The notes beneath the pieces were generated by a model. The model was not told the DNA's origin. It ran no database searches and saw nothing but the letters and a program-made list of their open reading frames with translations. A DNA stretch of 22,420 nt. Origin: Bacillota bacterium (lineage in GTDB: Bacteria; Bacillota; Clostridia; Christensenellales; CAG-138). The stretch covers positions 1 through 22,420 of the forward strand of contig JAEXEN010000012.1 of NCBI GenBank assembly GCA_023400985.1, read 5' to 3'. Shown piece by piece: positions 12,201 through 21,068 of this stretch. How positions within the stretch are numbered: the stretch's first letter is position 1; each line of letters opens with the position of its first letter. The translations under genes were made by a program, and so were the position numbers.

Positions 12201-14612
12201 ATGAAGAAGCTAAGGAATTTGAAGATCGGGACCAAGCTTGTATTGGAATGTGTTTGCATCTTAACGGTAATTTTAATCGCCGCTTTTGCGATCATCATAT
12301 CGGTAACGGCGGAGGAAGAGACGCGGTCGGCAATCGACAGTATCACTTCGCTGGCAGAGCGTGACGCGGCTACGGTAAAAGCATCTTTGCAGGTGCCGCT
12401 GAATACTGCGAGAGCTATTGCCCAGAGCATGCAGGGATATAAAGACATTGATGCTCGAAACAGGCGGGCCTATTACGACAGCATCATGAAAAACGTGCTC
12501 GAAGGAAATGAGGATATTCTCGGCGTATGGACATGCTGGGAGCCAAATGCTTTGGACGGTTTGGACAGCCAGCATGTGAACGCGGAGGCGTCTGACAATT
12601 CGGGACGTTTTATCTCCTCCTGGCAGCGGTCTGACGGGGAAATTATTTTAGCGCCTTTAGTGGATTATGAAACGGACGGAGCCGGTGATTATTATCTGCT
12701 TGCAAGGAATTCGGGGCAGGAAACGATACTGGATCCTTACAAATATGAAATCGGTGGGCAGAGCGTGCTTCTTACCACGGTTGCCGTGCCGATTAAAGGC
12801 ACAAATGGGGACGTTGTGGGCGTTGCCGGCATCGATCTTGCTCTTTCCGACCTTCAGGGCACTGTTTTTGATGACGGTGGCTTTGAAAGTGTGGAAACAT
12901 ATGTGCTTTCAAACGGCGGCACATACGTCATCAACCCGAATCATGACGCGGTGGGAATGACTTTAGCGGATAGCGGCCAGGCCAATGCGGATGCGATCAC
13001 ATCGGCCATCGCATCTGGGGAAGCTTATCAATGCGACAGCGTTTCTCAGGTTACGGGTGAGCAAGTAAAAATCGTATATACACCTGTAAAGATCGGCAAT
13101 ACCACCACACCTTGGTCGGTAGCCAGTGAGGTAAACAGTAAGGAACTGATGGATTCAACTACGCAGACGACAGTAATTATGATTATCATATTTGTGTCGT
13201 TGCTGGCGATCATCTCTATTGCGCTGTTGCTGATCGTCAAGAATTCCATCACCAAGCCCGTCAAAGAAACTGCAGATTTTGCACAGGCGCTTGCCTCCGG
13301 CAAGCTTGATGAACCCATTACGATCAAAACTTATGACGAGATCGGGCAGTTGAAAGGAACATTGGATAACGAGGTGCGCGGCGCGTTCAAAGACATCGAG
13401 CGGGCGCGCGCTATATCCGAAAAGCAAAGTCAATACCAGAATGAACAGGTGAACAGGCTGGTCATCAATCTTGAGAGGCTGGCAAACGGCGAGCTTTTCT
13501 GTGATATGTCCGTCAGCGAGGCCGATAAGGATACTGAAGAAATATATACGCTGTTTAAAAACATCAGCGACAATCTGCATATGAGCGTCGATACGATCAG
13601 GAACTATATCCAGGACATCTCCGGCGTACTGGGTGAAATGTCAAACGGCAATCTAAATATCGGGATCACTTCGGATTATAAGGGCGACTTTATCAAGCTG
13701 AAGGATTCCATCAACGGTATCGTGACAGGGCTTAACGAGATATTGGGCGAGATCAACACCTCGGCGGATCAGGTGGCTGCGGGAACGGCTCAGGTCTCCG
13801 ATGGCAGTCAGGAAATATCGCAGGGCGCTACCGAACAGGCCGCGTCCATCGAGCAGTTGACCGCCTCGGTAACCGATATCGCGGAGCAGACAAAGCATAA
13901 TGCTTCAAGCGCCAACCAGGCCAATCAAATGTCTATCGAAGCTAAGGATGGAGCCGTACAGGGCAATAAGCAAATGAAGGCGCTCCAGCAGGCCATGCAG
14001 GATATCAACGAATCGTCCGCCAGCATCGGCAAGATCATTAAGGTCATCGACGACATCGCATTCCAGACCAATATTCTGGCGCTCAATGCGGCGGTGGAAG
14101 CGGCTCGGGCAGGCGCACATGGCAAGGGGTTTGCCGTTGTGGCTGAAGAGGTAAGGAATCTGGCGGCCAGAAGCGCGGACGCGGCCAAGGAAACAACCGA
14201 GCTCATCGAAGGCTCCATCAAAAAGACGGAAGCCGGCACGCACATGGCGAACGAGACGGCGGCAGCCCTCGAAAATATCGTTCAAAGCGTGGAAAAAGCC
14301 GTAAAGCTCGTAGCGGAGATCGCAGCGGCGTCCAACCATCAGGCAACGGCGATCAGCGAGGTAAATAAAGGCATCGAGCAGATGTCGCAGGTGGTGCAGA
14401 TCAATTCCGCAACGGCAGAGGAAGCAGCGGCAGCAGCCGAGGAGCTTTCGAGCCAGGCTGATCTTCTGAAAATGATGGTAGGCCGGTTTCAGCTGCGATC
14501 GGATAGTAAGATGCAAAGAATCGACGTTGCAGAAAAGCCGACCGCCCAAAAGAAAAACGGAAACGGCTCTTCAAAGCGCTCGTTGACGGATGCTGAATAC
14601 GGAAAATACTAA
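12201..14612 (+). CDS. Methyl-accepting chemotaxis protein with dCache-type sensor
   Basis: An 803-residue transmembrane chemoreceptor. TM1 spans about 12-34. An extracellular sensor of about 35-320 has the double-Cache pattern (GVWTCWEPNALDG, PLVDYETDGAGDYYLLAR, ILDPYKYEIGGQSVLLTTVAVPI, GVAGIDLAL), suggesting a small soluble ligand. TM2 spans about 324-346. A HAMP domain lies at about 347-400, with further HAMP-like helices at about 415-520. The signalling coiled coil (about 525-765) has the conserved tip VIDDIAFQTNILALNAAVEAARAGAHGKGFAVVAEEVRNLA (616-656). There is no C-terminal CheR/CheB pentapeptide; the tail is basic and ends DAEYGKY. The start follows AAGGGG by 7 nt. It is the last gene of the operon, directly before a strong terminator. 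The ligand cannot be inferred. Confidence 0.95.
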   Translation: MKKLRNLKIGTKLVLECVCILTVILIAAFAIIISVTAEEETRSAIDSITSLAERDAATVKASLQVPLNTARAIAQSMQGYKDIDARNRRAYYDSIMKNVLEGNEDILGVWTCWEPNALDGLDSQHVNAEASDNSGRFISSWQRSDGEIILAPLVDYETDGAGDYYLLARNSGQETILDPYKYEIGGQSVLLTTVAVPIKGTNGDVVGVAGIDLALSDLQGTVFDDGGFESVETYVLSNGGTYVINPNHDAVGMTLADSGQANADAITSAIASGEAYQCDSVSQVTGEQVKIVYTPVKIGNTTTPWSVASEVNSKELMDSTTQTTVIMIIIFVSLLAIISIALLLIVKNSITKPVKETADFAQALASGKLDEPITIKTYDEIGQLKGTLDNEVRGAFKDIERARAISEKQSQYQNEQVNRLVINLERLANGELFCDMSVSEADKDTEEIYTLFKNISDNLHMSVDTIRNYIQDISGVLGEMSNGNLNIGITSDYKGDFIKLKDSINGIVTGLNEILGEINTSADQVAAGTAQVSDGSQEISQGATEQAASIEQLTASVTDIAEQTKHNASSANQANQMSIEAKDGAVQGNKQMKALQQAMQDINESSASIGKIIKVIDDIAFQTNILALNAAVEAARAGAHGKGFAVVAEEVRNLAARSADAAKETTELIEGSIKKTEAGTHMANETAAALENIVQSVEKAVKLVAEIAAASNHQATAISEVNKGIEQMSQVVQINSATAEEAAAAAEELSSQADLLKMMVGRFQLRSDSKMQRIDVAEKPTAQKKNGNGSSKRSLTDAEYGKY

Positions 14613-14624
14613 CTAAGTTGATAA

Positions 14625-14667
14625 TTTCCCTCCCCGAACCGCGATTCGGGGAGGGAAACGTGTTTTT
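14625..14667 (+). terminator. Strong intrinsic terminator after the chemoreceptor gene
   Basis: Perfect 14-bp stem TTTCCCTCCCCGAA (14625-14638) with its complement at 14645-14658, 6-nt loop, followed by CGTGTTTTTA. It lies 12 nt after the chemoreceptor stop. It may also work for leftward transcripts from the glycogen operon, which converges here. A weaker TGCGG-CAAT-CCGCA hairpin near 14695 may serve the leftward side. Confidence 0.88.
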
Positions 14668-14725
14668 ATGCCTGCCCGATACGGAAGTTTTAACTGCGGC
14701 AATCCGCAATATCCCCGTTATACCC

Positions 14726-15100
14726 CTACCGCGCCGTCATCAGCCTCTCCATCGCCTCGTTTTCGCTTTTTACGAAAAACACGCTGTTGCCGGCGTTGCT
14801 TTCTTTGACGAATGCGCGAAAGGGCTCGCTTTTTTCGCAGAGCGCGTCGAAATCCCCGTAAAATGCGGCTTTTACGCCGTAGTTCGTGAATTTTTGCAGC
14901 ACATCGCCCGCAAGCCCCGTGCCGAGGCGGAAGAAGTCCAGATGGACTTGCTCCTTACAAAACGCGATCCTGCTCACACCCGCCTCATAAGAAGCGGCGG
15001 CAATAAGGTCAAGAGCGTTTTGGACATCGGAAAGAAGCGGCCCTTCGCCTTGCGCGAGCGCTGCCTGTACGCCGTTTTTCTCGACGATTTTCCATTCCAT
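14726..15100 (-). CDS. DUF4180 domain protein
   Basis: A 124-residue protein matching the DUF4180 family of unknown function. Visible signatures are DVQNALDLIAAASYEAG (25-41), the HLDFFRLGTGLAGDVLQKFTNYGVKAAFYGDF run (53-84), and RAFVKESN..NSVFFV (95-110). ATG 15100 is chosen by family alignment; a longer frame back to 15160 would add a basic stretch that overlaps glgA. It starts 4 nt after the glgA stop, so it is the last gene of the glycogen operon. Its ribosome site is weak (GGAGGG lies about 15 nt upstream, inside glgA), suggesting coupling. No known role in glycogen metabolism. Confidence 0.85.
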   Translation of the reverse strand: MEWKIVEKNGVQAALAQGEGPLLSDVQNALDLIAAASYEAGVSRIAFCKEQVHLDFFRLGTGLAGDVLQKFTNYGVKAAFYGDFDALCEKSEPFRAFVKESNAGNSVFFVKSENEAMERLMTAR

Positions 15101-15104
15101 GGTT

Positions 15105-16625
15105 CTACTTTTTTCCCTCCGTCTCCGGCGGCTTTTTCGTGCGCCCGACATGCGGCCCATAAACAGGCTTGAGCTCGGGAGCGGACGCGGGGTTCAGGCC
15201 TTCGTAAAGCTTTGCGTAACGCTTGGCAGAAGCGTCCCACGAGAAGTTCTTGCGCATGGCGCGTACCATCATGCGCTCCCACGCGGCATGGTCCTCCCTA
15301 TAGAGCGCAGCCGCGCGCTCCACGGCGTAGAGCATTTCATGAGCGTTGTAGTTGGCAAAACTAAAGCCCGTGCCTTCGTCGGTAAATTTGTTGTAGGGCT
15401 TTACGGTATCCTTGAGGCCGCCGGTTTCCCGTACGATCGGAAGCGTGCCGTAACGCATAGCGATGAGCTGCGAAAGCCCGCAGGGTTCAAACTGCGAGGG
15501 CATCAGAAACATATCGGCACCCGCGTAGATGCGTTTTGACAAGCCCTGATTGAGCTCATGACGCGCGCTCACACGTCCCGGATAGCGCCAGGCAGCCCAT
15601 GAAAAGAGCTGCTCATAGCGCGGCTCGCCGCGGCCGAGCACGCAAAGCTGTATGTTTTTCAGCATCATATCCGCAAGCACGCGCTCCACGAGATCGATCC
15701 CCTTTTGGCCCGTGAGCCGCGCGACGATGGCCACCACGGGTACGGAAAGATCGACGTCGAGCTCCATCTCGCGCTGAAGCGCCGCCTTGCACAGTACCTT
15801 GCCGCTCAAGTCCTTCGAGTTGAATTTGGCGGCAAGCGAATCGCCGCGCTCGGGATCGTATTCCTTTTTATCGATGCCGTTCAAAATGCCTGTGAGGCTG
15901 CCGCTGCGCGCCCTTAAGAGGCCCTCGAGACCGCAGCCGCAGGCCTCCGTCTGTACTTCCGCCGCATAAGTGGGGCTCACGGTGGTGACGGCGTCCGCGT
16001 ACACGAGGCCGGCCTTCAAAAAGCTGATTCCGCCGTGGTATTCGAGCTTGTCGGAGGTGAAATTCTCGTAGCCGAAGCCCAACAATTCCTCCGTAAAATC
16101 CCATGCGAACGTGCCCTGATAGCAAAGGTTATGGATGGTGACGGCCGTTTTGATTCCGCGGTAATCCGGCAGCATCATGTATTTGAGCTTCAAAAGCGCC
16201 GGGCAAAGGCCCGTTTGCCAGTCGTTGCAGTGTAAAACGTCGGGGAAAAAGCCGATGCGCGGCATAGCCTCCAGAACGGCCTTGGAAAAAAAGGCGAAGC
16301 GCTCCGCCTCGTCGTTGGTGAAGCCTCCGTACACATACGAGCGCCCGAAGTAAAATTCATTATCCACGAAGTAGAAGCGCACATTTTTATATACGAGCGT
16401 TTCGATGCCGCAGTACTGGCTGCGCCACCCTAAGGGCACGCGGAAATCGCACACATGGGTAAGCGCAGCCTTAAATTCGTTGTCCATGACCGCGTATTTC
16501 GGCAATATCACGCTCACGTCGTGACCGAGCCTCAAGAGCTCCTGCGGAAGCGCCCCCACCACGTCGGCAAGACCGCCCGTTTTTACGAACGGAACGCACT
16601 CGGAGGCCGCAAACAATATCTTCAT
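15105..16625 (-). CDS. glgA: Glycogen synthase (ADP-glucose type, GT5)
   Basis: A 506-residue starch/glycogen synthase that transfers glucose from ADP-glucose to the growing alpha-1,4-glucan. It has the GT-B fold. The N-terminal domain carries the KTGGLADVVGALP motif (K15) and VTIHNLCYQG (H165). The C-terminal domain carries VARLTGQKGIDLV (R303, K308), MPSQFEPCGLSQLIAMRYGTLPIVRETGGLKDTV (E380 in EPCG) and GTGFSFANYN. Length is somewhat above the usual 470-490 because of a basic Pro-rich tail. Its ATG overlaps the glgD stop by 4 bp (ATGA), indicating tight coupling. Fourth gene of the glgB-C-D-A operon. All residues expected for activity are present. Confidence 0.97.
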   Translation of the reverse strand: MKILFAASECVPFVKTGGLADVVGALPQELLRLGHDVSVILPKYAVMDNEFKAALTHVCDFRVPLGWRSQYCGIETLVYKNVRFYFVDNEFYFGRSYVYGGFTNDEAERFAFFSKAVLEAMPRIGFFPDVLHCNDWQTGLCPALLKLKYMMLPDYRGIKTAVTIHNLCYQGTFAWDFTEELLGFGYENFTSDKLEYHGGISFLKAGLVYADAVTTVSPTYAAEVQTEACGCGLEGLLRARSGSLTGILNGIDKKEYDPERGDSLAAKFNSKDLSGKVLCKAALQREMELDVDLSVPVVAIVARLTGQKGIDLVERVLADMMLKNIQLCVLGRGEPRYEQLFSWAAWRYPGRVSARHELNQGLSKRIYAGADMFLMPSQFEPCGLSQLIAMRYGTLPIVRETGGLKDTVKPYNKFTDEGTGFSFANYNAHEMLYAVERAAALYREDHAAWERMMVRAMRKNFSWDASAKRYAKLYEGLNPASAPELKPVYGPHVGRTKKPPETEGKK

Positions 16626-17746
16626 ACGGTACTGCCCTTTCTGATGATGACGGGAAAACTGTCATAACCGAATAGCTTTCTGCCCCGCCGCACGGTAACG
16701 CCCTTATCGAGCACCACATGGTCGAGCTCGCAGCCTTCCTGCACCTCGCTTCCCTGCATGACGATACAGTTAGAGAGCTTCGCGCCCTCGGCTACTTGCA
16801 CGCCGCGGAACAGCACGCAGTTTTCCACCTCGCCCTCGATGACGCAGCCGTCCGCCACGAGGGAGTTCTTCACATCCGCGGCGGAGCCGTACACGGCGGG
16901 CACCTCGTCCTTGATCTTGGTATAGATGGGATGCGCGCTATTGAACAGATCGTCGCGCACATCCTGCTTGAGCACATCCATATTATGTGTAAAATACGCG
17001 CCCAGAGAATTCATCCGCGCCACAAGGCCATCATAGACCCATCCGTACATCTTGAGCGTGTTGATCTTTTTTACCAGCACGTCGCGGATAAAATCGGTAT
17101 TCGCGTGCGCCGCCGCCTCCTCGATAAGGTACTCCAGAAGCGTTTTTTCCATGAGGTACACGTCGCAGGAGCAATAGGGCGTTTTGAGATGGTAGGGATT
17201 GATCTCAAGATCGCTCACGCGGCCCGCAGCGTCCATCGTAAGCCTTAAATCCTCATAGCCCTCCGCTTCGGCGCTCTCTTCTTCGCGGCTGCACATGATG
17301 GTGATATCCGCGCCCGTATCGATATGCCTTGCTATCATTTCGGTAAAGGTGGTGTTGAACACGGTGTGGCTGCCCGAGAGGATCACATAGCGCTGGGTGC
17401 TGCGGCGGATATAGCCCATCACCGAGCGGTACGCGTCCACCGTACCGCGGTAGATGCCCGTGTTCTCGCGCGTCACAAACGGCGGCAAAATGAAGAGCCC
17501 GTCGCGCTTGCGGTTAAGGTCCCACTCCTTGCCCGGCCCCAGATGGTCCATGAGAGAGTGGTAGTTTTTTTGCGCGATCACGCCCACATTGGTGACGCCG
17601 GAATTGACGAGATCGCTCAAAACGAAGTCGATGCAGCGGTAACGGCCCGCGAAGGGCACCGCCCCGATGGAGCGCGAGTAGGTAAGCTCCCTCAAAAGCA
17701 TGTTGGACTCGCCGGTATAAATAAGGCCGAAGGCATTGTTCAGCAT
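16622..17746 (-). CDS. glgD: GlgD, ADP-glucose pyrophosphorylase regulatory subunit
   Basis: A 374-residue protein of the GlgD family, the non-catalytic partner of GlgC in Bacillota. It keeps the nucleotidyltransferase and left-handed beta-helix layout (hexapeptide repeats in about residues 285-360: CVIEGEVENCVLFRGVQVAEGAKLSNCIVMQGSEV). The pyrophosphorylase loop, GGxGxRL in GlgC, is degenerate here (YTGESNMLLRELT, about 11-23). Known GlgC-GlgD complexes have altered kinetics and allostery compared with GlgC alone. The ATG overlaps the end of glgC by 7 bp, and the stop overlaps glgA. It belongs to the ADP-glucose-forming step of this operon. Confidence 0.95.
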   Translation of the reverse strand: MLNNAFGLIYTGESNMLLRELTYSRSIGAVPFAGRYRCIDFVLSDLVNSGVTNVGVIAQKNYHSLMDHLGPGKEWDLNRKRDGLFILPPFVTRENTGIYRGTVDAYRSVMGYIRRSTQRYVILSGSHTVFNTTFTEMIARHIDTGADITIMCSREEESAEAEGYEDLRLTMDAAGRVSDLEINPYHLKTPYCSCDVYLMEKTLLEYLIEEAAAHANTDFIRDVLVKKINTLKMYGWVYDGLVARMNSLGAYFTHNMDVLKQDVRDDLFNSAHPIYTKIKDEVPAVYGSAADVKNSLVADGCVIEGEVENCVLFRGVQVAEGAKLSNCIVMQGSEVQEGCELDHVVLDKGVTVRRGRKLFGYDSFPVIIRKGSTV

Positions 17747-18969
17747 TTCGGGCCACTCCTTTCGGCGTCCGTATTCACGATCATCCCTACGGGAATGCGG
17801 CTTTTCGCGGGCAGGTTCGTATCGCTCGCGATGAGTGTGATATCCCCTGTGAGGGAGGTATCGTAATTTTCGTCGGACGGAAGCTTTTGCGCGCCGATGA
17901 ACGAATTTTCCCCGATCAGCGCGTTTTCCCCCACGATGGCCTTAAAGATGAGCGCATCCTTTTTCACCACGGAGCCGGGCATGATGACCGAATCCGCGAT
18001 GGTAGCCCCCTCCTCCACCGTGACGCCCGCGAACAGCACGCTTCGCGTGACCGTGCCGTGCACCACGCAGCCCTCGGTGATCATGGCGTTTTTGATACTC
18101 GCGGTGGAACTTACGTACTGCGGCGGCATGATGGGGCTCTTGGAGTAAATGCGCCAGTCCTTATCATGAAGATCGAGCTTGGGCGGGGTTTCCAGAAGGT
18201 CCATATTCGCCTCCCAGAGGCTCTGCACCGTCCCGACGTCCTTCCAGTAGCCCTCAAAGTCGTAAGCCTGCATCTTTTTGCCCGCGGCGATCATCTTGGG
18301 GATGATGTTTTTGCCGAAGTCGCTGTCGGAAGCGGGGTCGCGCGCGTCGTCGCACAAAATTTGCTTCAGGTCCGCCCAGTTGAAGATGTAGATGCCCATG
18401 GACGCCTTGTCGCTTTTCGGGTGCCTCGGCTTTTCCTCAAACTCCGTGATGCGGTCGTTTTCGTCCGTGTTCATGATGCCGAAGCGCGGCGCTTCCTCCA
18501 TGGGCACGCGGAGCACCGCGATGGTGGCGTCCGCTCCCTTTTCCACATGGCAGCGAAGCATGAGCGAGTAATCCATCTTGTAGATGTGGTCGCCCGATAT
18601 GATGAGCACATATTCGGGATCGTACCGCTCGATGAACGCCATGTTTTGGTAAATGGCGTTTGCCGTACCCGAGTACCACTCGCCGCGGCTGCCCGACACG
18701 TATGGCGGCAGCACATAAACGCCGCCGGTGCTGCGATCGAGATCCCACGGCTGCCCGGTGCCCAGATACGCGTTGAGCTCGAGCGGCTCATACTGGGTGA
18801 GCACGCCCACCGTATCGATGTCGGAATTGACGCAGTTGGAAAGCGGAAAATCGATGATGCGGTACTTTCCCCCGAAGGGGACCGCAGGCTTCGCCATGCG
18901 GTTGGTGAGCACGCCCAAACGGCTCCCCTGCCCGCCCGCGAGCAGCATAGCAACGATGCGCTTTTTCAT
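17740..18969 (-). CDS. glgC: Glucose-1-phosphate adenylyltransferase (ADP-glucose pyrophosphorylase)
   Basis: A 409-residue enzyme that makes ADP-glucose from ATP and glucose-1-phosphate, the committed step of glycogen synthesis. Visible are the nucleotide loop AGGQGSRLGVLTNRMAKPAVPFGGKYRIIDFPLSNC (11-46), YNAYLG-type/WDLDR region (66-79), the metal-site motif SGDHIYKMDY (125-134), EFEEKP and GIYIFN for sugar phosphate binding, and a C-terminal beta-helix (about 290-380). Length is usual for the family. The ATG lies 28 bp after glgB; the ribosome site is a modest GGGGGT. The gene has catalytic residues that GlgD lacks. A long frame on the opposite strand (17887-18987) is a GC-rich shadow. Confidence 0.97.
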   Translation of the reverse strand: MKKRIVAMLLAGGQGSRLGVLTNRMAKPAVPFGGKYRIIDFPLSNCVNSDIDTVGVLTQYEPLELNAYLGTGQPWDLDRSTGGVYVLPPYVSGSRGEWYSGTANAIYQNMAFIERYDPEYVLIISGDHIYKMDYSLMLRCHVEKGADATIAVLRVPMEEAPRFGIMNTDENDRITEFEEKPRHPKSDKASMGIYIFNWADLKQILCDDARDPASDSDFGKNIIPKMIAAGKKMQAYDFEGYWKDVGTVQSLWEANMDLLETPPKLDLHDKDWRIYSKSPIMPPQYVSSTASIKNAMITEGCVVHGTVTRSVLFAGVTVEEGATIADSVIMPGSVVKKDALIFKAIVGENALIGENSFIGAQKLPSDENYDTSLTGDITLIASDTNLPAKSRIPVGMIVNTDAERSGPKC

Positions 18970-18997
18970 GGATCACGACCCCCGTAAGAGCCGGCCG

Positions 18998-20854
18998 CTA
19001 TATGCGGGCGGCCCGCATTACCTTGTAGAAAACCGCCTCGTAGGGCGAAAGCATGATGTCGATATAATGGTTGCCATCCGCGTCGCGGACTGTGTGGAGG
19101 TTCGTGATCTCGCGGAGGTCGACGCTACTCATCACCTGCGTGAGCGTACTCGCCTCCGGCAGATAGATGCGGTAGCTCTCGTGCTTCACCGGCGTAAAAT
19201 TGAACGCGCACAAAAGCTCGCCGCCATGCCCATCCATGCGCAAAAACGCGACCACGCTGTGGATGGCGTCGTTCACCGAGAGCCACAAGAAGCCCTCCCA
19301 GCTCTCGTCGAGCACGAAAAGCTCCGGCGTGCGCCGGTAAAAGCGGTTTAGCTCGCGCGTGAAAAGCTGCATGTCCGAATGGCTTTCGTAATCGAGCAGA
19401 AGCCAGTCGAGCGACTTTCTGAAGTTCCACTCGATGAACTGCGCGAACTCACCGCCCATGAACAAAAGCTTCTTCCCCGGAACGGCGTACTGGTACATGT
19501 AAAGAAGCCTGAGTTGACGGAATTTTTCGTCGTATGTGCCGGGCATTCGGCCTATGAGCGAATGCTTGCCGTGGACCACCTCGTCGTGCGACAGCGGCAG
19601 CACATGGCTTTCGTTGAACGCGTACACCATGGGGAAGGTCAATAGATCGTGATGGTAGCGGCGGTATATGCTGTCGAGGTTCATATAGCTCAAGGTATCG
19701 TTCATCCAGCCCATGTTCCATTTGAAATCGAAGCCCAGCCCTCCGTCCTTGGGTTCCCTTGTGACATAGGGGAACGCCGTACTTTCTTCCGCTATCAAAA
19801 GCGAACTTGGCGCCTCGCGCTTCACCACATGCGAAAGCTGCTGCAAAAACGCGATCGCTTCGAGGTTCTCGCGTCCGCCGTAGATGTTGGGCATCCATTG
19901 GCCCCCGTTTTTACCGTAGTCGAGGTAGAGCATGCAGCTTACCGCGTCCACGCGCAGCGCATCGATGTGGAATTCCTTCAAAAAGAACACCGCGTTGGAG
20001 GTGAGGAAGCTTCTTACCTCGCTCCTGCCGTAGTCGAACAGGAGCGTCCCCCACTGGGGCTGCTCGCTGCGCTTCGGGTCGGGATTTTCAAAAACGGGCG
20101 TGCCGTCGAATGCCTTTAGGCCGTGCTCGTCGCGCGGGAAATGCGCGCCTACCCAGTCGAGGATGACGCCGAGGCCCGCACGGTGGCATTCATCCACGAA
20201 ATGCATGAATTGCTGCGGCGTGCCGTAACGGGAGGTGATGGAATAATACCCCGTGATCTGATAGCCCCAGCTGTCGTCAAGCGGGTATTCGCTCACGGGC
20301 ATCAGCTCGATGTGAGTGTACCCCATATCCGAAGCGTAGCGCACGAGCTGTACGCTGAGTTCATCAAAATCCAAACCCGCCTGGAACGACCCGAGATGCA
20401 CCTCGTAGATGCTCATGGGCTCAGAATGCACATCGCGGTTTTCGCGGACTTGCATATAGCGCGCGTCATTCCATTCGTAGCCGCCGATATCCCAAACGAC
20501 GGAGGCGGTGTTAGGCCGCTTTTGGCTGTAAAAGGCGAACGGGTCCGCCTTGTAGATGAGCCGCCCGTCGGCGGTCAAGATGGCATATTTATACATATCG
20601 CCAATGTGGGCGATGCCGATATGCGCCTCCCACACGCCGGTTGTGCCGCAGGGCCGCATCACGTCCGCATACTCGTTCCAGCCGTTGAAGCTGCCCACCA
20701 CGCTCACGCGCTGGGCGTTCGGCGCCCAAACGGCGAACCTGAATGTCTCATAACCGTCCAGAATGACCCTATGGCACCCCAAACTGCGGTATGAGTAGCA
20801 GTTTTCTCCTTCGTTGAACAGATAAAGTTCCGTTTGATCCAAATATGCACCCAA
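18998..20854 (-). CDS. glgB: 1,4-alpha-glucan branching enzyme (GH13_9)
   Basis: A 618-residue branching enzyme that introduces alpha-1,6 branches into glycogen. The N-terminal CBM48-like module (about 20-125; FAVWAPNAQRVSVVGSFNGWN) precedes the GH13 barrel. Conserved residues are SWGYQITGYYSITSRYGTP (195-213), nucleophile D303 in ALRVDAVSCMLYLDY, acid/base E356 in LIAEEST and D424 in LSHDEVVHGK. The usual DWVPAHFP motif reads DWVGAHFP (233-240), a Pro-to-Gly change next to a conserved His. The TTG start is chosen because GAGGTG lies 8 nt upstream and the N-terminus fits the family. It is the first gene of the operon and diverges from lplA. Confidence 0.96.
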   Translation of the reverse strand: MGAYLDQTELYLFNEGENCYSYRSLGCHRVILDGYETFRFAVWAPNAQRVSVVGSFNGWNEYADVMRPCGTTGVWEAHIGIAHIGDMYKYAILTADGRLIYKADPFAFYSQKRPNTASVVWDIGGYEWNDARYMQVRENRDVHSEPMSIYEVHLGSFQAGLDFDELSVQLVRYASDMGYTHIELMPVSEYPLDDSWGYQITGYYSITSRYGTPQQFMHFVDECHRAGLGVILDWVGAHFPRDEHGLKAFDGTPVFENPDPKRSEQPQWGTLLFDYGRSEVRSFLTSNAVFFLKEFHIDALRVDAVSCMLYLDYGKNGGQWMPNIYGGRENLEAIAFLQQLSHVVKREAPSSLLIAEESTAFPYVTREPKDGGLGFDFKWNMGWMNDTLSYMNLDSIYRRYHHDLLTFPMVYAFNESHVLPLSHDEVVHGKHSLIGRMPGTYDEKFRQLRLLYMYQYAVPGKKLLFMGGEFAQFIEWNFRKSLDWLLLDYESHSDMQLFTRELNRFYRRTPELFVLDESWEGFLWLSVNDAIHSVVAFLRMDGHGGELLCAFNFTPVKHESYRIYLPEASTLTQVMSSVDLREITNLHTVRDADGNHYIDIMLSPYEAVFYKVMRAARI

Positions 20855-20947
20855 AGCGCCAGCACCTCGAAGTAAAAACTATCCTGTCGGACACTTTTCG
20901 CCGCTTCGCGACAAAAAGCGACCCCTGCAAACGGGCATATTGCGATG

Positions 20948-20973
20948 AGTATATTCTATCATCATTCGCGCAA
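20948..20973 (-). promoter_or_regulatory. Possible glgBCDA promoter
   Basis: On the minus strand TATACT (forward 20948-20953) is a good -10. The best -35-like word, TTGCGC (forward 20968-20973), is only 14 nt away, which is short. An imperfect inverted repeat at about 20893-20921, made of CACTTTTCGCCGC and GCGACAAAAAGCG, would fall in the leader. The promoter is plausible but not certain. Confidence 0.35.
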
Positions 20974-20998
20974 GTTATGGTAGTAAAAATTCGCCACA

Positions 20999-21027
20999 TT
21001 GCGGTTTTTACAAAAAAATAGTATGCT
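20999..21027 (+). promoter_or_regulatory. lplA promoter
   Basis: TTGCGG (20999-21004), 17-nt spacer, TATGCT (21022-21027). The expected start is near 21034, which is after the ATG at 21030, so that ATG cannot be the initiator from this promoter. The leader would run about 35 nt to the ATG at 21069. Confidence 0.55.
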
Positions 21028-21068
21028 CAATGTCGAAACAGATTTTTTATGGAAAGGCGGCACGGGAA

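Noticed and set aside
17887..18987. 366-residue plus-strand open frame opposite glgC
   Set aside because: It is exactly antisense to a clear glgC gene and His/Arg/Val-rich, as expected of a shadow frame in GC-rich DNA.
21030..21068. Earlier ATG start for lplA at 21030
   Set aside because: It lies 2 nt after the -10 hexamer, before the expected transcription start, and the family N-terminus begins at 21069.
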